NCBI GenBank assembly: GCA_033964015.1
Contig: CM066924.1
Span: 186,001-250,000, forward strand
DNA: 64,000 nucleotides
Source: Scolanthus callimorphus
Lineage: Eukaryota; Cnidaria; Anthozoa; Actiniaria; Edwardsiidae
Direction of reading: 5' to 3'
Every line of letters starts with the position of its first letter. Positions within the stretch are counted from its first letter, which is position 1. Position numbers and translations under genes: made by a program. A model generated the notes under the pieces. That model was not told the DNA's origin. It worked only from the letters and a program-made list of their open reading frames with translations, and searched no databases. Below are positions 35,024 to 47,000 of this stretch, piece after piece.

Positions 35024-38000
35024 CTGGAGAGAAGCAACAGGGGAACGCATTAGAGGTGAGGTCACGGTTATTTAGAATATGAACAGATAGAAGGGGAGGG
35101 GAAGAGCGGATTGGCGGACGGACAGACATGAGACAGACACATAGACATGAAACAAACATACAGACACACATACATGAGACAAAAATACAGACACACAGAC
35201 ATGAGACAGACACGAGACAGCCAGGCATGAGACAGACATGAGACAGACATGAGACAAACAGACCGACAAACAGACATAAGACCAACAGGAGACAAACAGA
35301 CAGACATGAGACAACAGACAGACATGAGACAAACAGACCGACAGATAATTTCATTAGCACGTTAGCTTTCACATAAGGTTAATTCCTTATCTCCAGACCG
35401 ACAGATAGATATGAGACAAACAGACAGACATGACACAAACAGACATTAGACAAACCGACAGACAAACAGACAGACATGAGACCAACAGACCGACACGAGA
35501 CAAACAGACTTTAGACCAACAGACAGACATGAGACCAACAGACAGACATGAGACCAACAGACATTAGACCAACAGACATTAGACCAACAGACAGACATGA
35601 GACCAACAGACAGGCATAAGACCAACAGACAGACATAAGACGGACTTGAGACCAACAGACATTAAACCAACAGACATGACATAAGACGGACATGAGATCA
35701 ACAGACCGACACGAGACAAACAGACTTTAGACCAACAGACAGACATGAGACCAACAGACAGACATGAGACAAACAGACATTAGACCAACAGACAGACATA
35801 AGACGGACATGAGACCAACAGACATTAGACCAACAGACAGACATGAGACCAACAGACAGGCATAAGACCAACAGACAGACATAAGACGGACTTGAGACCA
35901 ACAGACAGGCATAAGACCAACAGACATGACATAAGACGGACATGAGACCAACAGACAGACATGAGACCAACAGACATTAGACCAACAGACAGACATAAGA
36001 CATACATGAGACCAACAGACATTAGACCAACAGACAGACATGAGACCAACAGACATTAGACCATCAGACAGACATAAGACGGACATGAGACCAACAGACA
36101 GACATGAGACCAACAGACATTAGACCAACAGACAGACATAAGACGGACATGAGACAAACAGACAGACATGAGACCAACAGACATGAGACAAACATACAGA
36201 TAAACAGACATTAGACCAACAGACAGACATGAGACAAACAGACAGACATTTGACCAACAGACAGACATGAGACAAACAGACAGACATTAGACCAACAGAC
36301 AGACATGAGACCAACAGACAGACATAAGACGGACATGAGACCAACATACATGAGACCAACAGACATTAGACCAACAGACAGACATACATGAGACCAACAT
36401 ACATGAGACCAACAGGCAGACATGAGACAAACAGACAAGACCAACAGAGACACGAGACAAATAGAAATTAGACCAACAGACAGACAGGAGACAAACATAC
36501 AGACAGGATACAGACATGAGACAGACACACATTAGACAGACACGAGACAGATAGACGAACAGACATGTACATACATACATAGACTTTATTATACCACGGT
36601 AAAACACTCAGTACAGATAGTTACAATCCTTTTAAAAATATACATTGAACGCTACTGTTTTAGAGGTTTGCCGTGGAAGAGCTGGGTCTAAAAAGTATGA
36701 TTATCAAGATCCCTCTTGAATTTGATAAGCGAGTCAGTGGTGCACAATTCAGGTGGTAGATCATTCCAGAAGATGGGGCAACTATAGCTACAGGACCGCT
36801 TCATATAGTCAGTACGTGGCTTTGGAATGGCTAGCTTATAATGACAGAAACGAGACAGACACAACACTGAGTTGTAGGCTGGTAACTGAGCAGAGAAACA
36901 AACTCCTTACGAGACAGACAGACACAACACTGAGTTGTAGGCTGGTAACTGAGCAGAGAAACAAATTCCTTACGAGACAGACAGACACAACACTGAGTTG
37001 TAGGTTGGTAACTGAGCAGAGAAACAAACTCCTTACGAGACAGACAGACACAACACTGAGTTGTAGGCAGGTAACTGAGCAGAGAAACAAACTCCTTATG
37101 AGACAGACAGACACAACACTGAGTTGTAGGCAGGTAACTGGGCAGAGAAACAAACCTCTTACCATCATGGAAAGCAAATGTTGTGTAGTGTCCTGCACTC
37201 ACACTGAAAACAAATAATAAATATATCAACACGTTATAAGGGGACTGCTTATTTGTGTACCGCTTGTTTTCAGATAAGCAACAGCTACTGCCGTACTCAA
37301 GTGCCTTTTAAAGATCGCTGATGTATGTAAGTGATGGCAAAATGCCATTCTTGATGTATGTAAGTGGTGTACAACAAGGAACTCCTTGTCCCCACCGGGC
37401 TATAACACATTCCAGGGTAAAATGACATTCTTGACATGTGTAAGTGGTGTACAACAAGGAACTCCTTGTCCCCCACCGGGCTATAACACATTCCAGGGTA
37501 AATGACATTCTTGACGTGTGTAAGTGGTGTACAAGGAACTACTTACTTACCCACTGCCATGATGAACGACTACAGCAGCTAAATCATATAAGAGAGGTTT
37601 GTGGTATTCCGATTTATCCTGAAAGGAAACAATCAAAGCTTACACACACTTACAAAACAAGAAAGATATCACTCACAAGCCAGAGATATCACCAGCAATG
37701 GTAAGGGAGAGTTTGAGCAGTGACAAAAGGTAGACCCAACTGGTCAGAAATAAATAAAAAAAAACAGATTTTGGACTTTGGTGACCAGAAGTTTCCTGGT
37801 CGCCAAAGTCCAAAATCTGGCTGGTGTTAATGAGCCCTGAATGAATAGCAATTCTGACCCATGTCCAAATGGTGACTTACCGCCATTCGAATACTGGTAC
37901 TAAATTCCAGGCAAAGTATTGTGTTAAGTCTATATAATATTTTTGTCATTTAGCGACTGGATTTTACCTGTGATTCTAGAATGTAGGGAGACATATCTAA

Positions 38001-41000
38001 CCCTCTTAGAGGAAACTGCACATAGGTATCAAGCTTGGACCGTAAAAACGCCTGGAAACGGAATCGCTTCAGGTGCAAACAGAGAACCTGTGAACCAAAA
38101 CAATGGATTAGTTGTTGAGCTACACTTTTGGGTGACTAAGGGAGAGAAAATAAGGAGACAGAGCCAGCTTCATCTCTGTGACTATTCGCCAACATTTACA
38201 ACTAAGGGCTGGTGGAAATGAGGGGGGACCCTGAATTTTTTGGGGTGCCCCCCCCCCATGTATTTTTTTAGGTGGCCCCCCAAATCCAATGTATTTTATG
38301 ATGACCCTTAGTTGATATGAAAGTGAGTGTAAATATAAAAATCAGACATAAGATTTGTAGTTGTGTGTATTTTCTTGCCTACTAATCAGCCCTGGTTTGA
38401 GGAACTCACTGGTACATGCCTGTATTTTTTGGGGTGACCCCCTTTAGGGGTGCATTTTGGGGGGCTCCCCCTTTGAGGCCATATTTTTTGAGTGACTTCC
38501 CCTTCATTTCCACCAGCCCCCTCTCCCTGATAAAAAAAGAAAGGTCCCTAATTGTTATTAATATTCTCTAAATCAGCAGATGGAAATGGATGCTTTATCT
38601 GACTCAGTATATTATTGCTAGGCTGACAAAATGGTGGCTGACAGAGGCTTTTTAAGATTTTAAGCTGGCCATTCTGTGATTGTGATACCTCACTTCATTT
38701 CATAGCATGTCTTGCTTTACTATTTGAAAAGTAGATCACAGAAATAACAGGGCCAATTAAAATATTTTAGTCGCCAAAAAGCAATATTTAGTCGCACAAA
38801 AACATGGATCTCAGCTGAATTTAATATAAAGTTAGGGTGCCATTTGGCAACTAGCTCTAAACTTTTGGTTACCAAGCCCCCAAATTGTGTCGCCATTGGC
38901 AACCATCTTGTTACAATGTTTGCCCTGGACAAGGTTTTGCATTTTGTATTATAAGTGTCTTACATTGGGTAGTCTATCGATCCAGAACTTCTTTGTTGAC
39001 TGCTGCCTCTTCTTACACTTGAGACACATATACAATTCAGATTCTGTTAACTTTTCTAGGGCTACAAAATGTTTCACACAATCTGGAAAACAAATCACAC
39101 AAATTGTTGTATTATTAATTTTAATGTCTTGCTATAATGGGTCCTAACCGCCTTTGCAATGCCTCCCATAGGTATATGTAGGCTTGGCGGTCGCCGTGGT
39201 TATCATGGAAGAGCTTTTGAGGTTTAATTAGTTTCAATAAAGCCCAGTGATCATTCTATCTGATTAAAAAATAAATCAAACTCCATTGGATGGTTGATGT
39301 TCCATGAGGTTTGATTACCAAATGCTTCAGTTTGGGTGTGACCATCACATGTTTTCTCAGACAAGAAGTGAACTTCTTATGCTCTGAATGCAATACGGTG
39401 TGAGGTGGTTGCCAACATGAACAACTGTTGCAGGAACAATTGAGTTATCACCCATCTATGTATAAATGATTATTGGCAACCACCTAATGTCACATTTTTA
39501 TCAGTGCAAGACAAGATAATGTTTTGTGTTAGAAAAACATGTGATGGAGCAAGTGCTATAACAACAAACACAGAAGGGATTTTGAAATTCCGGAGGGTTT
39601 GGTGTAGAGTTCATATCTCAACCCCTTCCATTAGGGGTTATGGATTTTTTCTGGATTACACAATTACGTGGAAACGTTTTGTCCTTTACCTTCTAGTTGA
39701 CACACAGGATTATCTCTGGATTTTGCTTTTCTTGTTTGAAATTCAGGTGGAATCTCCAAGGAGAGATCTGGAATATGACACATTAAAGAGTAACCTTTCA
39801 ACATTCTGGCATGCATTTTATTATTCTGTACATCAAATATCGCACTTACCTAAAAAGGGATCTAACTTCTTTGACTCGGTTGTACAGGATAAACAGGTGA
39901 CCTGTAACAAATCAAACACGATTATGATCTTAACCCTTTCACTCCCATGATCTAAATAGCACTTCTCCTTACTCAAAACAATACACTTCCCTATAAACTT
40001 GATGGGAGAATGTGGTGATGTATTGGTTCCTCATCATGAAATTCTCCTCTCTTGTTTTCTTGAAAATGCCTTTGATAAAGTTGGCAGACATTTAAATTTG
40101 ATTGCCTCTGGGCAAAAAAGGGTTAAACAAGGAAGAACTAAAATACAGGACTGTACACCCCCTCCCATCCTCAAATCATTGTCTTCTTGTAGTTTCATCA
40201 TTTTAAATTTTCTATAAAATTAGGCAGGTTTTAGTGTCTAGTAACATACCTCACTTTGTAAAATCCCTCCAAATATCCCAGTCACTATGGTATCTTGGCC
40301 AAAGCATGCTCTCTGAGAGAGTAGGAGCTCTGTATGCAATCTGTCCATCAAATAATGCATGAACTCGTGTGCATCCTGTTGTTGATAGCCCCTGTACAGT
40401 CAAGGATGACATGATATCATTATATTTAGTTCTGAGAATTGACCAGAACCATATTCTTGTTTCCCTGAGTCTTTCTCAAAACCTTTCTGAATCCCTTCCG
40501 AAAACGCCCAAACTCTCTCTGAATCTTTGCAAATGGCACAGACTTTGGTTGACTTTTTTGTGCCTGACTATGAATCATAGAATATGTTGAAAAACCAGGA
40601 GATTGGAGACTGGGAGATTTGTTAAAAAACCTGGAGACTCCCGGGAAAACCTGGAGAGTTGGCATGTATGCTTTATCAATACTACAAACAGGTGAGCTGC
40701 AGATACCTGTAACTGATCAATCTAGTCCCTGTTTTAGTGTTGTAAGTCCTAGCATCTGGGATGGACAACAACAGATTTTCTCAGTCTTTGTTTGCCACAC
40801 TCCACTGGCACAGACAAGCATAAGCTTTGAGGATTAGATTGCAGGGACGTCAACCCTAGGACTTCAAAAATCTGGAGACTGCCTTGAAATGGCAAAATGT
40901 GTTGAAATTCTCCCTGTATGACCGTCATATTGAATTTTTCCCGAGAGACGGAGCAAAAAATCTTGAGACCCGACATACACACTTAGATATCTAATGTGCT

Positions 41001-44000
41001 TTTCTCTTCTCTAGCCCCCTGTATTGATGGAATTTTTGTAATTTACCTTGTTCCTATGCATGTTATTTTAGTATGTTGTATAACGTTAGTGGTATAGTTT
41101 ATTTATTTTTATTTCTGTCCTCAAAATACTCTTTACTTAATCCGGATATGACTGTCTGACTTCTAGCTACTTAACTCGACTAGCCTATGCTAAGTAGCTT
41201 TGTTCTCTCTGCCATAATCTATATACAATATAATATAATGTAATTAATTATTTCAGGACAAATATAGTATTTTGTTGTTGTTGCTGTAGACTCCCGGCAA
41301 AACTGGGAGAGTTGATGTCCCTGAGGTTGCATTTCACCTCTAAGAGAATTGTGACAGCAGACTGCTACTACTTAACTCTAGTTTTACCTGAATCGAGGTA
41401 CAACTTTCCAGACAGTTGAGAACAGAGCATCAGGTGAGTGGCTTGCACTTCCACCTTGCCATAGGGCACACAGAACCTTACGGAGCTCTTCTACAAGGCA
41501 TCTAGAAAGGGAACGGTAGAGAAAAGAGTCAGAGAACACTGGTAGTTTTACCATTGACCATTTCATTATTTATAATGCAAAATTATCTAGAATGAAGACA
41601 GGTGTGCATAATATCAAATTGACAGTGTTTTTAGTTTTTGTCCCTGTTCACCAGAAATATATAAGCGAGTTGAAATGTGTAACAAGCATACATTGCTTTA
41701 GTGCCAAGCTGCAGAATATTCACAGAGTAAATAATTGAACAGATTTTAAAAATATTAGGGACCGGTCATAAATTAGAGGGGGGGGAGGGCTGGTGCATTT
41801 TTATTTTGGTCTACATGTTTTGGGAAACCCTCCCCTGACAAGATGCACGAAAAATGTTGGTCCTCCCAAATGCGGTGACATATTTAATGATGACCCCCCC
41901 CCCCCCCATTATTCACTAAATATAGATTTGGAAAAATATATACATTTTTATTAGCTGTTTAAATCTACTTTTCATGTTATAATAGCAGTGCAAGATTTGA
42001 TGTATTTCATACCCGAAAGTTACTTTTACATATAGACATTATATAGTACATTACTTTGCTTAAATCCCAGATAATAATTATCTTGCCAGGTTGAGTATTA
42101 CTTACATTGTCATTGGTAAATCTAGTGAGATCCTAGGGTCGTAGCAAGCCTGCAAAAACTCTAAAACTGGGGGGGAGGAGGAGGGCACAACACATCAGCA
42201 ACTCAAGGCAGCATTTTAATAAGGGAAAGTTAAAATTCTCTTGCGCGCGGAGCGCGCCGAAAATTTAGAGACCAGCATGTGAAATTTCCGCATGTTTGGG
42301 GGAACTTTGATATGCAGGGTGCAAAATCGGGAGTTTTAAGGATTGATTGGGGAAAAACTGGCCCTATAAGCGCTACGGCCATGCAGTATTACCCAAACAA
42401 CGTTTGCGTAAAAAATAATGACCCTCCCTTTATCATTTGCACCAAATTTTTTGACCCTCCCTTTTTCACGTGCATGAAAATTAGAGGCCCTCCCCATATT
42501 TGCACCAGCCCTCCCCCCCCTCTAATTTATGACCGGTCCCTAATGTTCTTGCAAGACTTCAAGATGTAAATTTTTAGTATATTATCACTTACCACTTTTG
42601 CTGTACTTTATTTGAGCAAAAAATAAAATAATATGAAGAGAAAACCTGCTTTGGTAAGCAGACGAGTGTTCATTATTGACCAAATATGGTCATAAACTCA
42701 ATACGAATAATCCACAGCTTGGTTTGCCGTTACATGTTTCAACTAAGTTATATGTTTCTGCGTTCACCTAATGGATTTAAGCCTAGATTTTGATGAATTA
42801 TGCAATGTTGGTGCAAGGTATAAAATTATGACAAAGAAGTGGGATAGAAACTGCTGTATTGCAAGGGTATTGCACTATGATAAATTACTCTTCAATTTTG
42901 ATCCCTGGATAAAAGCCTAGATCATGAGCAACTGCAAGTCATGTACAGTACAAACCATGCACAATGTAACAACATAACCAACAAGTGAACAAATTGCTAC
43001 CTAAAAAATAAACATACCCATCATCAGATTTCCTGCTTCTGGTGAAATACGGATTCTTGTCACAAGAAATCTCAGACCTCAGCTCAAATGCAGGCAGATC
43101 TTTGAAGTAACAACTAAAGGTCTGGATGTTACTGGAAATAGAATGTCATATTTTTACATTTCAATCAGTCACAACTACCACTGTTGAAAATGTTAAGCAG
43201 ACATGAAGTTGCACTTAAGGGTTGATGTTGTTGGGTAATTGGTACATGTAGATGCAAATTTAAAAATCCATCTATAATGAATGTGTGAGTTGCATGTTGG
43301 TTTTTGTTATATTTCCAAGGGCCAAGTTTACATGCTTTGTACCCTGGTAGTTGCGGTACAACCCTAAGTTGAGGTACAGCCCTAACCTCAAACACGTTGT
43401 AAACAAGCAGGCTTCTCTGTCGCCCGAGTCCCCCACATCCAAAAACAACAGTGACCCGGTTTTTCATTGCCGGTCGTTTGAATCTTGACTGTTTTCTCGC
43501 CATTTTCTCTCCTTAGTCATTGGTTATTTGAGCATTAATTTTTTATTGTTTCTGTTGTGATGCAAATTTTTGTTTGCCCATAAACAAAGTTCCGTGTATA
43601 ATACGCATCACGTTTTTGAGGCTCATTTTGGACTGAAAAAGTGTACATTATAGCGGAGCTCCCGTGCGGCGCGAAGCGCCGCGCGAGCGGAGCACCATAG
43701 ATAAGAGAAAAACGTATACAGTAACCCATGGAGTTCATTTTTGAATGTCACAGACATTATGGTCCATTTTAGTGACGTCATTGATGACGTAAGGGCACGT
43801 GGTCTTTGAATGTTTGTCCAAGTTGGCTTCTATAGATGCTTCCCTTCGGGAGATATGATTTTTTCTTTATTTTTCTGGTATTAAACCTATAGTGTCCGTC
43901 CGTACGTCCGTCCGTGTACACATGGGAACCCTGTGGTATACAAAGAAAAAGTTATTTCTCCTCACGGGAACATGCTAAGACAACCATACTTGGGATATTT

Positions 44001-47000
44001 TGTCTATGCTACAAGGGGGGTGCTGTAGCACGGTCACGTGATGTGACGTCTTCGATGACGGCTTATTACGGCTGCGCCCGCGATCTCTTTAACCACAGAA
44101 AACCCATCAAGTCCCGGAATGATGATTTCTCGTGGGAAGGGAAGACTCTAATTGAACTAAACTTGGGCAGGGGCTCATAAATAGGGGCGTCCCTCTCTAG
44201 GGTAGTGTTGTCTAGATCACCACGGTCACCAGAGGAGTGAAATCTAGTGGTCACGTGATGTGACGTCATCAATGACGTCATGTATTCTTGAAAAATTAAT
44301 ATCTTGTGAAGGGAAGACTCTAAAACAACCAAACTTGGGTAGTGTTGTTTAGGTCACCAGAGGAGTGATGTCTAGTGGTCACGTGATGTGACGTCATCGA
44401 TGACGTCATCTATGCTTGAAAAATTAATATCTTGTGAAGGGAACAGTCTAAAACAACCAAACTTGGGTAGTGTTGTCTAGGTCACCAGAGGAGTGAAATA
44501 TAGTGGTCACGTGATGTGACGTCATCGATGACGTCATCTACGCTTGAAAAATTAATATCTCGTGAAGGGAAGACTCTAAAACAACCAAACTTGGGTAGTG
44601 TTTTCTAGGTCACCAGAGGAGTGATGTCTAGTGGTCACGTGATGTGACGTCATCGATGACGTCATCTATGCTTGAAAAATTAATATCTTGTGAAGGGAAC
44701 AGTCTAAAACAACCAAACTTGGGTAGTGTTGTCTAGGTCACCAGAGGAGTGAAATATAGTGGTCATGTGATGTGACGTCATCGATGACGTCATCTATGCT
44801 TGAAAAATTAATATCTCGTGAAGGGAAGGCTGTAAGACAACCAAACTTACACAGGTAGACTTGTCTAGGTCATTAGAGGAGCAAAACAACATAGTCACGT
44901 GATATGACGTCATCGATGATGTCATCCTTGCTCGAAAAATTCATATCTCGTAAAGGGAAGACTCTATTAAGATAACCAAACTTGGGTAGAATTGTTTAGG
45001 TCACCAGAGGAGCGGAACAAAATGGTTACGTGATGTGACGTCACTGATGACGTCATCTATGTTTGAAAAATGTATTTCTCGTGAAGGGAAGGCTCTAAGA
45101 CAACCAAACTTGGGTAGAATTGTCTAGGTACCAGAGGACTACAACGAAGTGGTCTCATGAATGATGTGTGCGTCATAGAGACATCAACGATGACTCCAAG
45201 CTTTATAAATGGCAAAACATTGACTGGGAGCTCCGCTTTTAGGCAGTGCCTAAATCTATATATTATACGGGTAAATACGGTAATCACTGAACAATTTCAT
45301 GCATGATGTTGAGTCAGACTGTATTCCTACCTGAGAGACTGCAAAACAGCATTCATGAAGCAAGTATTTCCCAGATTTCTGAGGCCAGGAAGATGCTTAA
45401 TTCGTCCCATATTCTCTTGCTATTACAATAAATGAAAACACAACAATCCCACATTAGAACTTGCCTTGGAATCCAAAAGGCTACTGTTTCAGCCTGAGAC
45501 AAAGTAATTCAATTTTTCTCAGCCCAATTTTGGGCCATGTTTACACTTACATGTATAGTTTGCAAAAAAATGTCGGTTACACAACTGAAGGCAAACCTCA
45601 AGAAATATCTACAAGTCACATTTTGCTGCTAGGTTAACTGCTAGGTTTTTAGTAACCAAGTAAAACAATGAACACCTTTAGTGACTGAATACAGTGGCCA
45701 CAATTTCAGGCCTCGAATTCCCTTTAACACTGTTTTCGCTATTACTGAGGATGTTGTGTGGACACCAGAGAAACTGTTTGATGTACACATACAACAAATT
45801 GCTTCCACATCATAGGACATGTGATGTTTCCTAGTTCATGTTGCCGACAACATGTGTCCTAGTTTAGGCACAACATTGAACATGAAGCATCACAGTCCAA
45901 TTTGAAAACACAAAGTAACGAATCTAATACTACTGAAATCACTAAACTGCACCAAATTTTATTTCAATGGATCAGTTTTACCACTTCAGTTAACTCATAT
46001 GATCATTTTGGTTATGTTTGAAATGATCGCATGACATAGAAGTTCTTTTGTTTAGTATGTGATTGCCATGTCATGTGATCATTGCTCGAAATGATCATGT
46101 GAGTTAACCTAAGGGAAAAAATGATCAATCATTCATGGCAGGTTTTGGACAGTTTAGTGATTTTGCTAGTAAGAGCTGCTACATACATCTTGTTCTGCAA
46201 GCCTTGTCTTGGGACGCTTGTGGTGCTCACATTCATCTTCTGTTTTACGCTTCCTGTTTGAAGTGCTGAACAAGACAAAGACAACAGATAAAATATAATT
46301 ATACAAAAATGAAAAAATCCACATTGTTGAGAGGGAATAACACAATTTCTTGTGTAGTACCTATTTACAGGTAAGTATTTACAGGAAACTTGAACGTTTT
46401 TGTTCACAATATTCAAGTCCACAATTTTGTTGCATAATCAATAATCATTAAAAAGGCTAATGTTCTGATAGCTTCATAGTTTTTCTGGTCATTAAGAAAT
46501 AACACAATTGAGTTTTTACGTTTTCCACTCACGAGCATAACCAAAGCGTCATGCATGGGTGGGTAAATTTTGAAGTTCAACTGTCAAAACTTTGAAGTTA
46601 ACGTGCTGACAGAACATATGTTTTTGTCAGAAAGTGATACAATTTCGTGTGCAGGCTTTCTCACCATAGAATCAATTCTGAAAGTGCAACTGCAGAGAGC
46701 CTATTAATTTTGAACAAGAAATAAAATGCTTCATTCTGGTTGAATTCACTAAACTTCATGTTCTTTTAGAAAAGATTTCAGCCCCAGTATAATTTAACTA
46801 AAGGAGAATTCTTTGTGAAAATATTACAATATCTTGATATATCTTATTCATTGCATTTTAGCAAAATCTCAAGAATATATCAGCAATAACAAAACACTTA
46901 TATGATGATACAATACAGTGCTTTATTCATGTCTCAGTTAACCTTATTAGCATAACATGGAGGCTAACGATCGTGACGTCACTTCCGGTCAAAACACGAG

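Noticed and set aside
35068..36607. Many Cys/Val/Leu/Ser-rich minus frames of 60-160 codons
   Set aside because: Products of the CAGACAGACATGAGACC array; only the tail of the 34887-35372 frame (34887-35023) is real, as USP3 exon 16.
36831..37232. Both-strand frames of 120-154 codons
   Set aside because: 63-bp array; only 37163-37203 on the minus strand is coding (USP3 exon 15).
37943..38221. 92-codon + strand frame that looks protein-like
   Set aside because: It lies opposite USP3 exon 13, whose minus-strand reading is conserved; the + frame is its shadow.
39504..39950. 148-codon + strand frame
   Set aside because: It overlaps USP3 exons 10 and 11 on the opposite strand, which carry the conserved CxxC and DLSLEIP motifs.
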